A stretch of 64,000 nucleotides of DNA from Pseudoclavibacter sp. AY1F1 (GCF_002931075.1 NZ_PSTQ01000010.1:1-64000); one strand, 5' to 3'; counted from the first letter of the stretch, positions 24,074 to 32,581 are shown. The notes: generated by a model not told the origin, from the letters alone. Translations and numbers: made by a program.

Positions 24074-25310
24074 TGCCGTGCCCGCCCGACCCGCCGTACC
24101 CGCCGACCCGATCTGCCCGACCCGCGCTATCCGTCCGACCTGCGCGATCTGTCCGATCCGCCTGACCCGCGCGATCCGTCCGATCCGTCCGATTCGTCCG
24201 ATCCGTCCGATCCGCCCGATCTGCCCGACCTGTCCGATCTGCCCGATCCGTTCGACCCGCGCTATCCGCGCTATCCGCGCTATCCGTCCGATTCGTCGGA
24301 TTCGTCCGATCTGCCTGATCTGCCCGACCCGCGCTATCTGTCCGATCTGTCGGATTCGTCCGATCCGCTCGACTCGCTCGACCCGTCCGGTGTGTGAGGC
24401 CGACGAGCAGGAGCAGCGCCATGCCGAGGCCGCGAGTGATGCGCCCACCCCACGTGAGGACCGTCTCGAGTGTGGCCAAGCTGGTGCCCCAGGTGTAGCC
24501 CGGGGCGCTCAGCTGCGCTCCGGCGGCCCCGCCGATGCGGAGCAGGCACAAACCGAGCACGTAGACCAGCACGCCGATGGAGAACCAGAGGATGCGGGTG
24601 GCGATGGCCCGGCGGCTCGCTGTCTCCCATTCCACGCTCTGCGGCTCGAGGAAGGCGCGGGCAGCGTTGGCCTGAAGCGTGAAGGCGGTGACCCCCACGA
24701 GGGCAGTCGCCGCAATCGCGGCGGGAACCCCGTAGGCCCAGCCGTAGAAGCGGCCCGAGGCACCCCAGAAGTCGCCTCCCGACTCGATGACGAACAGGGT
24801 GTGGCGGCCGTCGTCGTCCGGGCTCGAGACGGAGCCCGCAAAGATCGTCACGAGGATGAACGCTGCGAAGACGAGAGCGAGCGTCGCGACCCCTCGACCC
24901 GATGCGTACGTGCGCCAGCCCCGCGGCCCGGCGGGCGGCACGGGGCTGCGTGGGGTGCGCCGGGCGACGATGAGGGCGAAGGCAACGACGGCGAGCGCGA
25001 CAGAGCCGAACAGGAGCTCCCTCGAGAAGTCGTGCCAGCGGAACGCGAACGGGTCAGAGCCGAGCGTGAGCCAGCTCGGCAGCATCCCCTCGACGAACGG
25101 CGCAAGCGTGATGAGCACGGCCAGGAAGGCTGCGACGCTGAGGCCCAGGCTGACCAGAGAGTCCGGGCGGGCGCGCCGCAGGTTCCGCGAGGAGTCTGGG
25201 ACTGTGACTCGGGAGCGCACCCACGGGGTGAAGACGAGGCCAAGCGAGAGCAGGGCTGCGGGCACGAACGTGACCAGGTCGGTCATCAAGATGAAGAACA
25301 GTGGACTCAC
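24066..25310 (-). CDS. Polytopic membrane protein with repetitive charged tail, partner of GntR
   Basis: 414 residues with about seven hydrophobic segments in the first 310 residues (for example FFILMTDLVTFVPAALLSLG and IGVLVYVLGLCLLRIGG). No family is recognised with confidence. The last 100 residues are Arg/Thr/Asp and Ala/Asp/Arg triplets encoded by a 9-bp repeat. The GTG at 25310 is chosen because AAGGGGG precedes it by 5 bp; an in-frame ATG lies 51 bp further up. It is the first gene of a two-gene operon with the GntR regulator. Confidence 0.65.
   Translation of the reverse strand: MSPLFFILMTDLVTFVPAALLSLGLVFTPWVRSRVTVPDSSRNLRRARPDSLVSLGLSVAAFLAVLITLAPFVEGMLPSWLTLGSDPFAFRWHDFSRELLFGSVALAVVAFALIVARRTPRSPVPPAGPRGWRTYASGRGVATLALVFAAFILVTIFAGSVSSPDDDGRHTLFVIESGGDFWGASGRFYGWAYGVPAAIAATALVGVTAFTLQANAARAFLEPQSVEWETASRRAIATRILWFSIGVLVYVLGLCLLRIGGAAGAQLSAPGYTWGTSLATLETVLTWGGRITRGLGMALLLLVGLTHRTGRASRADRTNPTDRTDSAGRADQADRTNPTNRTDSADSADSAGRTDRADRTGRADRADRTDRTNRTDRTDRAGQADRTDRAGRTDSAGRADRVGGYGGSGGHGNE
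24080..24385. repeat. Long 9-bp tandem repeat at the 3' end of the membrane-protein gene
   Basis: CCGATCCGT, CCGATCTGC, TCCGATTCG and related 9-mers repeat for about 300 bp, the longest array of this type in the window. It is translated as the charged tail of the membrane protein and stops just before the GntR start. Confidence 0.9.
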
Positions 25311-25357
25311 GGGTGCCCCCTTGCGTTGCTGCTTGCCTCTTGTGTTTTCGAAAGGGT

Positions 25358-25388
25358 ACAAGATCTTGTTTCAAGCGCAAGATACAAG
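25358..25388. promoter_or_regulatory. Candidate GntR operator/promoter region
   Basis: ACAAGATCTTGT (25358-25369) is a perfect 12-bp palindrome. Further CAAG half-sites occur in CAAGCGCAAGATACAAG (25372-25388). The cluster lies 48-78 bp upstream of the membrane-protein GTG, in a visibly AT-richer patch, where the operon promoter is expected. Confidence 0.45.
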
Positions 25389-25429
25389 TGGGCGGTGCGA
25401 TGCGCGTTCCAGCGCCCTAGCATGGGGTC

Positions 25430-25897
25430 GTGATCTCGATTCGGCCAGCAGTGACGGCGGACTTCCCGGCACTGCACGCTCTCTGGCGCCGCTCAGTCGA
25501 AGCGACGCACGCATTCCTCTCACGCTCACAACTCGACGCGATCGCGGTGGATGTGCGGGGGTACCTGCCCCGCCTGTCCGATCTGCGCGTCGCCGCGCAG
25601 GGTGACGAGGTCGCAGGATTCATTGCCGTCGAGGGTGACACCATCGAGGCGCTCTTCGTCGACGCGAAGGCTCAGGGGTGCGGGGTCGGGAGCGCGTTGC
25701 TGAGGTCGGTCCTCGCGGGGCGGACAACGCTGCGGGTCGATGTCAACGAGCAGAACCCTTCAGGGCGCGCCTTCTACGCGAGTCGAGGGTTCATCGAAGT
25801 CGGTCGTTCCGAGCTGGATGGGGAGGGGAGGCCGTTCCCGCTCCTGCACCTCCAGCTCACCGTCGAGACGTCAGAGGCGTCAGAGACCGAGCAGTAG
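25430..25897 (+). CDS. GNAT family N-acetyltransferase
   Basis: 155 residues from GTG. The GNAT core is clear: ISIRPAVTADFPALHALWRRSV at the start, GDTIEALFVDAKAQGCGVGSALL as the acetyl-CoA pyrophosphate loop (Q-G-C-G-V-G), and LRVDVNEQNPSGRAFYASRGF as the last conserved block. The pattern is closest to YjaB-like enzymes, which act on small molecules or proteins; the substrate is not determinable. Its last 18 bp overlap the convergent argO-like gene. Confidence 0.85.
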   Translation: MISIRPAVTADFPALHALWRRSVEATHAFLSRSQLDAIAVDVRGYLPRLSDLRVAAQGDEVAGFIAVEGDTIEALFVDAKAQGCGVGSALLRSVLAGRTTLRVDVNEQNPSGRAFYASRGFIEVGRSELDGEGRPFPLLHLQLTVETSEASETEQ

Positions 25898-26494
25898 CGA
25901 GGCGGCGATGCCCGCCATGACAACCGCGATGATCGCGTCGAGAACACGCCACGCGGCAGGCTTCGCGAAGACCGGCTGAAGAAGGCGTGCGCCGTAGCCG
26001 AGGGCCGCGAACCAGGCGATGCTCGCGGCCGCCGCGCCCGCGCCGAAGAGCCAACGTGCCTCGCCGTGCGTGTTGGCGACAGAACCGAGGAGCACAACCG
26101 TGTCCAGGTAGACGTGCGGGTTGAGCCAGGTGAGGGCGAGGCACGTGAGCACGGTCGGGAGCAGGGTGGGCGAGGTCTGCGCGTCGGCCGCATCCATTGC
26201 CTTCGGCCTGATCGCGCGGCGGGCGGCGAGCACGGCGTAGACCAGCAGGAAAGCGGCGCCCGCGATCCGCACAACGGTCGTCAGCCAGGGCAGGGCCGTG
26301 AAGACGATGCCGGCGCCGCCGATGCCCAGCAGGATGAGGAACGCGTCGGAGAGGGCACACACGGCGACGACCGCGAGCACGTGCTTGCGCAGGAGACCTT
26401 GGCGCAGCACAAACGCGTTCTGCGCGCCGATCGCGACGATGAGCGAGAGGCCGAAGCCGAACCCGGCGAGGGGTGTGAGGAGATCCAAGGTCAT
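25880..26494 (-). CDS. LysE/ArgO family amino-acid exporter
   Basis: 204-residue membrane protein with about six helices. GFGLSLIVAIGAQNAFVLRQGL (about residues 12-33) and TWLNPHVYLDTVVLLGS (about 120-137) are the diagnostic LysE/ArgO motifs. It should export basic amino acids (lysine/arginine) when they accumulate. The ATG at 26494 gives the canonical N terminus. A LysR regulator of the LysG/ArgP type is divergent across 70 bp, the usual arrangement for this exporter. Confidence 0.9.
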   Translation of the reverse strand: MTLDLLTPLAGFGFGLSLIVAIGAQNAFVLRQGLLRKHVLAVVAVCALSDAFLILLGIGGAGIVFTALPWLTTVVRIAGAAFLLVYAVLAARRAIRPKAMDAADAQTSPTLLPTVLTCLALTWLNPHVYLDTVVLLGSVANTHGEARWLFGAGAAAASIAWFAALGYGARLLQPVFAKPAAWRVLDAIIAVVMAGIAASLLLGL

Positions 26495-26564
26495 GTCGCG
26501 ACGATATTGTGGGCACGGGCGTTGGCACCAGCTCATGTTCCTTGTGAATCATTAGTATTTCTTC

Positions 26565-27722
26565 ATGTCTGGATCCGTGTCGCAGCCCTTCGACCCTCAA
26601 CGCCTCGCCGCCCTCCGGGCTGCCGTCGAGACGGGGACGTTCGAGGCCGCCGCCCGTGAGCTGCGGGTCACGCCTTCGGCCATCAGTCAGCGCATCAAGT
26701 CGCTCGAGAGCCAGACGGGTCGCGTGCTGCTGCAGCGCAGCAAGCCGGTCGAGCCGACCGAATCCGGCGAGGTGCTGCTCCGGCTCGCGCGGCAGCTAGA
26801 TGCGCTCGGCCGGGAAGCATCGAGTGTCCTCGGGCGGGTCGGCGGGGCATCCGGTGCCGGTGTGGGCGAGGGGGACGAGGAGCCGGTGCTGGAGCGGCTT
26901 CCGATCGCGGTCAACGCCGACTCGCTCGCGACCTGGCTGCTGCCCGCGCTCGCACCCCTAGCCGGGGAGATCGCCTTCGACCTGCACAGGGCCGACGAGA
27001 CCCAGACCACTGAGCTGCTGCGGCGGGGCAGCGTGACGGCCGCCATCACGGCAGACCCCGTGCCGGTGCAGGGCTGCAGCTCGGTGCTGCTCGGGGCGAT
27101 GCGGTACGTGCCCGTGGCGTCGCCCGAGTTCGCGGATCGCTGGTTCGGTGATGGGGACGCGGACGGTGGCGGTGGCGGTGGCGGTGACGGTGGCGGTGAC
27201 GGTGACGGTGACGGTGACGGTGACGGTGATTGTGGCGGTGGCGGTGGCGGTGATGGTGATGGACGTGTTCGTCGTCGTGGCGGTGCTGGGGGTGGCGGTG
27301 GCGGTGCTGCTGGCGGTGCCGGTGATGGCGTCGGTGTCGGTGTCGGTGCCGGCGCCGGCGCCGGCGCCGGTGCAGGGTCGCTTGCTGCCTCGCTCGGTCG
27401 CGCCCCGGTTGTCTTGTTCGATCGCGCCGACACGCTCCAGGATCGCTACCTGCGCGGCCTCGGCGTCGACGCGGCGAGCCCGCCCTGCCACTACGTGCCC
27501 TCGTCTACCGACTTCGTCCGAGCCATCCGCCTCGGGTTCGGGTGGGGACTTGTGCCTGAACTGCAGTTGGGTGACGACGCCGCGCTGATTCCGATTGACC
27601 CCGGGGCGTCGATCGATGTGCCCCTGTTCTGGCAGCAGTGGCAGCTGCACACTGACGCGCTTGCCCGGTCGGCCGCGGCCGTCTCGGCGGCGGCCCGTGC
27701 GTCACTGAGATCTGGGGGCTGA
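26565..27722 (+). CDS. LysR regulator, LysG/ArgP type, with Gly/Asp-rich insert
   Basis: 385 residues. The HTH is residues about 10-70 (FDPQRLAALRAAVETGTFEAAARELRVTPSAISQRIKSLE read in parts), characteristic of ArgP/LysG. The effector domain starts ALPIAVN-like (LPIAVNADSLATWLLPAL) and ends with YVPSSTDFVRAIRLGFGWGLVPE. Related regulators have about 290-300 residues; the excess here is one block at about residues 200-272 of GDGDGD, GGGGGG and GAGAGA runs. It is divergent from the exporter gene and should activate it in response to lysine or arginine. Whether the insert is tolerated is unknown. Confidence 0.85.
   Translation: MSGSVSQPFDPQRLAALRAAVETGTFEAAARELRVTPSAISQRIKSLESQTGRVLLQRSKPVEPTESGEVLLRLARQLDALGREASSVLGRVGGASGAGVGEGDEEPVLERLPIAVNADSLATWLLPALAPLAGEIAFDLHRADETQTTELLRRGSVTAAITADPVPVQGCSSVLLGAMRYVPVASPEFADRWFGDGDADGGGGGGGDGGGDGDGDGDGDGDCGGGGGGDGDGRVRRRGGAGGGGGGAAGGAGDGVGVGVGAGAGAGAGAGSLAASLGRAPVVLFDRADTLQDRYLRGLGVDAASPPCHYVPSSTDFVRAIRLGFGWGLVPELQLGDDAALIPIDPGASIDVPLFWQQWQLHTDALARSAAAVSAAARASLRSGG
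27165..27378. repeat. GGTGAC/GGTGGC hexamer expansion inside the LysR gene
   Basis: Six-base units GGTGGC, GGTGAC, GGTGTC and GCCGGC follow one another for about 210 bp without breaking the frame. They split the effector domain of the regulator. Confidence 0.92.
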
Positions 27723-27783
27723 GATCCGAACACTGAGATCTGCTCGCTGAGATCTGCCCGCTCAGGGCTGAGGTGAGATGGCT

Positions 27784-27827
27784 GGTTGAGGGTTGAGGGT
27801 TGAGGGTTGAGGGTTAAGAGTTGAGGG
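27784..27827. repeat. 7-bp GGTTGAG tandem repeat
   Basis: GGTTGAG repeats four times and then degenerates (GGTTAAG, AGTTGAG), between the LysR stop and the end of the convergent SRPBCC gene. Bases 27723-27855 also hold two copies of CTGAGATCTG. Confidence 0.85.
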
Positions 27828-27855
27828 CAGACGGCACAGGGCTGAGGGCTGACCG

Positions 27856-28359
27856 TTACCGGGGCTCAGCCACCGCGGCGAGCACAACGGGGTCTTCGCA
27901 TGCGCGAGCGAAGCTTCGGATGCGTCGATCGATGTCGCGCTGCAGCAGGTACCCGCCGATTCGCTCGGCGAGGGGAGCGAGCCATCTGGGCTTGCACGCG
28001 AAGTTGTACCGCCAGACGGCAAGAGTCGCGGGCTGGCCAGGGCCCTCGTCGTCCGGTGCGGGACTGAATCGCCAACCCCCGCCGAGCCGCTCGAAGAACC
28101 AGGAGCCTTTCGTCATCTTCATCCCCACGTTCGACGGCGGGTTGTAGGAGACGTATTCGCTGATCATGCGGAAGCCGAGGCGCTGCACAGTGAAGGTGCG
28201 CACGCCCTTCGCCGGCAGCGTGGCCCCGTCGAGGAAGTGCTGGCGGCGGATGAACGGGTCCCACCGCATCCGCACCTCGCCTGTGGTCTGGGATACGGCG
28301 AACGCGACCGCTGGGGTCACGGGGACAACGCAACGGGACTCGACGACGGGCATGCCCAA
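27856..28359 (-). CDS. SRPBCC family protein
   Basis: 167 residues of START/SRPBCC type: SRCVVPVTPAVAFAVSQTTGEVRMRWDPF at the start (the cavity-entry helix and strand) and WRYNFACKPRWLAPLAERIGGYLLQRDIDRRI at the end, the long C-terminal helix. No catalytic residue is apparent. Proteins of this group bind hydrophobic ligands; the ligand is unknown. It is divergent from the decayed methyltransferase. MPVVESR two codons on is an alternative start. Confidence 0.75.
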   Translation of the reverse strand: MGMPVVESRCVVPVTPAVAFAVSQTTGEVRMRWDPFIRRQHFLDGATLPAKGVRTFTVQRLGFRMISEYVSYNPPSNVGMKMTKGSWFFERLGGGWRFSPAPDDEGPGQPATLAVWRYNFACKPRWLAPLAERIGGYLLQRDIDRRIRSFARACEDPVVLAAVAEPR

Positions 28360-28678
28360 TGGTCACACGCGCTGGTCGGACGATTGCCCGCGCGGACCCG
28401 AGACACCCTGGACGTCGGGGGCGACCTGGCGCCGCCGACGTCATCGTCGGCGACGGCTGGGACTTCTCCTGGCTCGCGGGGCGGGCCATCAAAGAACGAC
28501 CGAGCTGGGGCTGCTCGCGCCTGCTGGGTGAGCGGATGCTGCGTGCGAGCGCATCGCTCGATATTCAGACCGGCGGAGGCGAGGTCCTCACTATGTCACC
28601 CGTGATGCCGCCGCTAGCCGTGCCGATGGAGTCGTTCCCGCTGAACCTTGCGAAGTCGACCAGGCTCCTGCATCCACT

Positions 28679-28728
28679 GGTGGTGGTAGCGGTGGTAGCG
28701 GGGATAGTGGTGGTGGTGGGTGGTCCTC
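28679..28728. repeat. GGTGGTAGC-type repeat at the first frameshift of the methyltransferase remnant
   Basis: GGTGGTGGTAGCGGTGGTAG followed by more GGTG runs replaces the expected loop between the AdoMet motif and the LPF-A/D block. Confidence 0.75.
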
Positions 28729-28841
28729 GCCGTGGTCGTCGTCGCCGATGCGCCGCGATTGTCGTTCGCGAACGAAGCCTTTGACGTCGTGACGAGTCGG
28801 CACCATGCCACGAACCGGTGGGCGGAGGCCGTCCGCTCGCT

Positions 28842-28907
28842 GCGGGGCAGTGGTCGCGCCGAGCCGCGCGACCACTGCCCCGCCGAGCCGCGCGACCACT
28901 GCCCCGC
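28842..28907. repeat. Inverted plus direct 18-bp repeat in the methyltransferase remnant
   Basis: GCGGGGCAGTGGTCGCGC (28842-28859) is followed by its exact reverse complement GCGCGACCACTGCCCCGC at 28866-28883 and again at 28890-28907. Each gap is CGAGCC. The insert splits a VRxLRPGG motif and duplicates its flanks (GAGGCCGTCCGC on both sides). Confidence 0.9.
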
Positions 28908-29068
28908 CGAGGCCGTCCGCTTGCTGCGGCCAGGCGGCACGTACTATGTCCAGCACGTCGGGCCTACCGATGCGGTCGAGCTCATCGAGCTCATCGAGTT
29001 CTTCCTGGCCCCAGCCAGCGGCGCAGCTCGGGCGACGGGCCGCGCCGAGGTGGACGCTGCCAGAGCCG

Positions 29069-29128
29069 TCGGCCTCGAGATCGTCGGCCTCGAGTTTGTC
29101 GGCCTCGAGATCGTCGGCCTCCGCGAGG
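29069..29128. repeat. 15-bp repeat in the methyltransferase remnant
   Basis: GTCGGCCTCGAGATC-like units repeat almost four times, expanding an original VGLEIV block of the protein. Confidence 0.85.
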
Positions 29129-29331
29129 AGCGGCCTCGCATTGCGATCCACGATCTCGACGCCGTCGTCTCTTCGCTGCGGCAAGTGATCTGGTGGGTGG
29201 CCGGCTTCACTCTCGAGGCGCACCGGGCCGCCTGCGTGGCCGCCACGACCTCGTCCAGAGCCGGGGCCGTTCGTCGCCCATTCGTCGCGCCACCTCGTCG
29301 AGGCGCGGCTGCCCGCCTGAGTGCTTCGTGG

Positions 29332-29421
29332 CTTCCTCACCGGAGATGCCTTCCTCGCCAGAGATGCCTTCCTCACCAGAGATGCCTTCCTCGCCAGAGC
29401 TGCGCTCCTCACCAGAGGTGT
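29332..29421. repeat. 18-bp repeat downstream of the methyltransferase remnant
   Basis: CTTCCTCGCCAGAGATGC and close variants repeat about five times just beyond the last methyltransferase piece. Confidence 0.88.
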
Positions 29422-29529
29422 GGAGGATCGCGTGATTGCCTGGGAGTAGTGACCTCCGCAGAAGAGCGGTGCGAATAGCGCTGCGAACACCTCTGCCATC
29501 GAATTTGCGATTGAACGGCGGGACCCACC

Positions 29530-29811
29530 ATGGAAGACAACCAGCACAGTGACGAGCGCCTGGGAGACTCATTCGCAGGCGACCCCGTTGGGGACCCAGC
29601 TGATCTCGTCGCCCGCGAGGAGAAGTCCGGTGCTGAGCCGCCAGCCGAGAAGGGTGACCTCCTCGGGGCGGTCGGGAAGCTTGCAAACGTGTTTGCGTTC
29701 GGCAAGGTCTCTGACGCGTCGGCGGCCGCGGCAACCGGCGACGGAACCCGCGCGAACGACCCAGACGATGATCTGACCTGGGGCACCGGCGGGGCCCGAC
29801 GCGCACGGTAG
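29530..29811 (+). CDS. Hypothetical small hydrophilic protein
   Basis: 93 residues, acidic N terminus (MEDNQHSDERLGDSFAGDP), a single moderately hydrophobic helix (LLGAVGKLANVFAFGKV) in the middle, and a charged end. No family recognised. The ATG has a purine-rich stretch upstream, and codon third positions are mostly G/C as in neighbouring genes. It may be a stress-associated or cell-surface-unrelated small protein; no function is proposed. Confidence 0.45.
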   Translation: MEDNQHSDERLGDSFAGDPVGDPADLVAREEKSGAEPPAEKGDLLGAVGKLANVFAFGKVSDASAAAATGDGTRANDPDDDLTWGTGGARRAR

Positions 29812-29912
<101 letters not shown>

Positions 29913-30056
29913 CCCGGGGTTGGGCGAAGGCCAGCGGTCAGGGCGTGGTTAGCTCGTGTCTGCCAATGTCCCGGCTACCCCGCTCGACCTGATCGCGCGA
30001 TCTGCTGCGTTGGAGGACTCGCCGAATCCTCCGCCTAGGGCTTCGTTCTCCGTCCT

Positions 30057-30115
30057 GCATGTCAGAGCCCTGCAAGTCAAAACCCTGCATGTCAGAACCC
30101 TGCATCTCACAGACG
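30057..30115. repeat. 15-bp repeat upstream of the cupin gene end
   Basis: CCTGCATGTCAGAGC/CCTGCATGTCAGAAC-like units repeat about four times. Confidence 0.8.
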
Positions 30116-30153
30116 GGGCGGTGCTCGCTGCGCCGATTCATGTCGGACCGTCT

Positions 30154-30483
30154 CTAGTCGACGACGAACAGCCTTGCGCCGGTGCTGGTGCTCGACCGGT
30201 GAGCTTCCATATCGGTGCCGACTTGGTAGCTTTGGCCGGCCTGGAGGGTGACGAGGCGCCCGTCATCGAGCTCCGTGTCGAGGCTGCCTTCGAGAACGAA
30301 AAGCACGTGGCCTCGTGAGCACCAGTGGTCGGCCAGGTAGCCGGGCGAATAGTCCACCAGGCGGATGCGCGTCTCGCCGATCTGCTGTGTACGCCAGATC
30401 GCCTCGCCAGTGGCTCCCGTGTGCACGGTCGGTGTTTGCGAGGCCCAGTCGGTGGTGGTGAATGCGTGACCCGGGAGATTCAT
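30154..30483 (-). CDS. Small cupin-fold protein (DHCW-like motif)
   Basis: 109-residue single-domain cupin. The conserved segment YLADHWCSRGHVLFVLEGSL (about residues 49-68) carries the D-H-x-C-x-x-G-H motif of DHCW-type cupins. A second motif, LQAGQSYQVGTDMEAHRS, completes the beta barrel. Such proteins are often metal-binding; the substrate is unknown. Nine bp separate its start from the stop of the LLM oxidoreductase gene, so the two form an operon on the minus strand. Confidence 0.75.
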   Translation of the reverse strand: MNLPGHAFTTTDWASQTPTVHTGATGEAIWRTQQIGETRIRLVDYSPGYLADHWCSRGHVLFVLEGSLDTELDDGRLVTLQAGQSYQVGTDMEAHRSSTSTGARLFVVD

Positions 30484-30492
30484 GGCTGGGAG

Positions 30493-31530
30493 CTACATCG
30501 CCGCCGGAGTGACATCGGCTTCCGCGCCTCGCATCGCGTCTGCGGTGATCTCGAGGGAGCGGATACGGTCGGCGCTCTGGAGGGCTCCGTGTCCGATGAT
30601 GAGCTCGTCTGCTCCGGTCGCCTCGGCGAACTCGGTGAGGTAGTCGCGCACCTCGGGGCCTGTGCCGACGGCCGTGTAGCGCATCATGTTCGCGATCTGC
30701 TGCCCCTGTGGGCTCGCGATGATCTGGTCCATCTGCTCGTCGGTGAAGTCGGAGTTCGGGCCGCGGAGGAGGATGCTGCGGAGTCGCGAACGGCGTGAGC
30801 GAGCGAACTGCTCCTGCGCATCCGCCGCGTCGGGGGCCGCGACGACGTTCACGCCGACGATGAGGTGCGGCGCGGCCAACTGCTCTGATGGCTGGAACTG
30901 CTCGCGGTACAGGGCGATGGCCTGGAACAGCTGGTCCGGCGCGAAGTGGGACGCGAAGGCGTACGGGAGGCCGAGCTGCGCGGCGAGCTGCGCACCGAAA
31001 AGGCTCGAGCCAAGGATGTAGAGGGGCACGTTGGTGCCGCCGCCGGGCACGGCCTGCACGCCCGGGATGGTCGACTCGCCGCGGAGGAAAGCCTGCAACT
31101 CGAGAACGTCCTGCGGGAACTCGTTTGCGGAAGCGGGTGAGCGTCGCAGCGCGCGGAACGTCGCCTGGTCGCTACCGGGGGCGCGGCCGAGGCCGAGGTC
31201 GATGCGGTCGGGGTAGAGAGTCGCGAGGGTGCCGAACTGCTCGGCGATGACCAACGGGGAGTGGTTCGGGAGCATGATGCCGCCGGCACCGAGGCGGATC
31301 GTCGAGGTCTGCGACGCGATGTGCCCGATGAGCACGCTCGTCGCACTCGAAGCGATCGTGGGCATGTTGTGGTGCTCGGCGTACCAGACGCGTCGGTACC
31401 CGGACCGTTCGGCTGCCTGGGCGAGCTCGACGCTCGCCTGGAAGCTCTCCCTCACGGTCTGGCCGGGGGCGATGGGGGCGAGGTCAAGGATGGAGAGAGG
31501 AACAGTCACCTTGAATGCAACCGACGGCAC
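30493..31530 (-). CDS. LLM class flavin-dependent oxidoreductase (MsnO8-like)
   Basis: 345-residue luciferase-like monooxygenase. Landmarks are [82 protein letters not shown] and the terminal [11 protein letters not shown]. It should use reduced FMN and O2; the substrate is unknown. The GTG at 31530 is chosen because AGGAG lies 5 bp upstream; a GTG seven codons later is an alternative. The frame continues upstream into a long 9-bp repeat that I exclude. It is followed by the cupin gene. Confidence 0.88.
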   Translation of the reverse strand: MPSVAFKVTVPLSILDLAPIAPGQTVRESFQASVELAQAAERSGYRRVWYAEHHNMPTIASSATSVLIGHIASQTSTIRLGAGGIMLPNHSPLVIAEQFGTLATLYPDRIDLGLGRAPGSDQATFRALRRSPASANEFPQDVLELQAFLRGESTIPGVQAVPGGGTNVPLYILGSSLFGAQLAAQLGLPYAFASHFAPDQLFQAIALYREQFQPSEQLAAPHLIVGVNVVAAPDAADAQEQFARSRRSRLRSILLRGPNSDFTDEQMDQIIASPQGQQIANMMRYTAVGTGPEVRDYLTEFAEATGADELIIGHGALQSADRIRSLEITADAMRGAEADVTPAAM

Positions 31531-31565
31531 GCTTCTCCTGTTCCCGGCGGTTCGTGTCGCGTGTC

Positions 31566-31790
31566 GCGTTGCGTTGCGCTGTTGCCGTGCCGACCGTGCC
31601 GGCTGTGCCGACTGTGCCGACTGTGCCGACCGTGCCGACCGTGCCGACCGTGCCGACCGTGCCGGCTGTGCTGTGCCGTGCCGTGCCGGCTGTGCTGTGT
31701 CGTGCCGGCTTTGCCGGGCCGGGCCGGGCTGTGCCGGGCTGTGCCGTGTCGCGCCGGGCTGTGCCGCTGTGCGGGTGCGGCTGGCCCGGG
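31566..31790. repeat. GTGCCGACC-type 9-bp repeat upstream of the LLM gene
   Basis: GTGCCGACC, GTGCCGGCT and GCCGGGCTG-like 9-mers fill the gap between the LLM and AHSA1 genes. Reading frames across it are Arg/Cys- or His/Gly/Arg-rich with no homology signal. Any promoter of the LLM gene must sit in or beyond this array. Confidence 0.85.
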
Positions 31791-31816
31791 GCTGCCCCTT
31801 GGTCCCGTGCGCCTGC

Positions 31817-32581
31817 CTACTCGTCGCCGAGGTAGAAGGATGCGGTGCGGGCGGCGGAGTCGTGTGCGTCGTCGGGGTCGGCTCCGGCGCTGAGGTGGGC
31901 GAGGCACCAGCGTTCGGCCGCCGACTCGATGAACTGGTTGCCTTCCTCGGAGTCGTTGAAGGCGGACATGATGGCGTGCACATCCCTGACTCCTTCAGTG
32001 CGTGCTGGAGTGCCTGCTTGAGTGCCTTCTTCACTGCCTACTTGAGCTTCACTGCCTACTTGAGCTTCACTGCCCACTTGAGTGCCGTTGTGGGTGGCGC
32101 CGTGGGCCGCTCCGTCGGCGAGCGCGAGGGCCAGCGCGAGGAAGGCGCCGTCCCAGCCGATGCCGGTTGCGGCTGGGCCGTACTGAGCCCAGTGCTCGTT
32201 GTCCGGGACGGTGTGGTGCAACGTGAGGTGGGTGCCACCCGTTGCGATGTGCTCGAGTCTCAGGCTGACGCGGCTGACATCGCCCTCGTACTCCCAAGTC
32301 ACCCGGAGCTCTGAGCTCGGCTCGCAGTGCTCGATCGTGCCGGATGTTCCGCTGGCCGTCAGCCTGTACCTCCCGCCTTGTGCGAGCTCGCCTTCGAGGG
32401 GCTCAAACCAGCGCGCGAGGCCTGTGGGTGTTGCGCAGGCCGCCCATACGGATTCGGGGGTGTTCGTGAAGGTGCGATCGAGCGTCACGACGTAGCTTGT
32501 TCCGTCCCGCGCGACGCTGCGCGTGACGTTCTCGAGGCTCTCGGTTGACGCTCCGGTGGGGGATACCGGTTTCGTTTTCAT
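31817..32581 (-). CDS. AHSA1-like SRPBCC protein with C-terminal extension
   Basis: 254 residues. An AHSA1 activator-type SRPBCC domain spans about residues 25-165: [61 protein letters not shown] and [30 protein letters not shown] Gln/Val/Gly/Ser/Glu repeat follows, then an acidic helical region with [18 protein letters not shown]. Function is unknown; the fold binds small hydrophobic molecules. The ATG at 32581 starts the canonical N terminus; the open frame upstream is repeat. Confidence 0.82.
   Translation of the reverse strand: MKTKPVSPTGASTESLENVTRSVARDGTSYVVTLDRTFTNTPESVWAACATPTGLARWFEPLEGELAQGGRYRLTASGTSGTIEHCEPSSELRVTWEYEGDVSRVSLRLEHIATGGTHLTLHHTVPDNEHWAQYGPAATGIGWDGAFLALALALADGAAHGATHNGTQVGSEAQVGSEAQVGSEEGTQAGTPARTEGVRDVHAIMSAFNDSEEGNQFIESAAERWCLAHLSAGADPDDAHDSAARTASFYLGDE
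32022..32090. repeat. 18-bp repeat inside the AHSA1-like gene
   Basis: TGCCTACTTGAGCTTCAC-like units repeat three to four times in frame, coding for the AQVGSE repeat between domain and tail. Confidence 0.85.

Larger units (their letters stand above)
28430..29320 (+). pseudogene. Decayed class I SAM-dependent methyltransferase
   Basis: Pieces of one methyltransferase occur in order in three frames. The first has VIVGDGWDFSWLAGRAIKER, LLGERM and the AdoMet motif LDIQTGGGEVL. The second, from about 28740, has FANEAFDVVTSRHHATNRW, RLLRPGGTYYVQHVGP, LREERPRI and VIWWVAGFTLEAHR. A third stretch reads RGRHDLVQSRG, and a fourth GPFVAHSSRHLVEARLPA before a TGA at 29320. At least three frame changes and several repeat expansions are needed to connect them. 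The region between the first two pieces is a GGTGGTAGC repeat. Sequencing error could explain one shift, hardly all. Confidence 0.72.

Noticed and set aside
24080-24385. CRISPR array
   Set aside because: The units are contiguous 9-mers with no unique spacers, they are translated in frame, and no cas genes are present. The same applies to the other arrays.
27784-27827. Telomere-like GGTTGAG repeat marking a replicon end
   Set aside because: Only four to five copies, inside an ordinary gene-flanked gap, with coding sequence continuing on both sides.
31531-32034. N-terminal extension of the LLM oxidoreductase by 168 residues
   Set aside because: The extension is translated from the 9-bp repeat and from the 3' part of the AHSA1 gene region; a Shine-Dalgarno sits just before the GTG at 31530.
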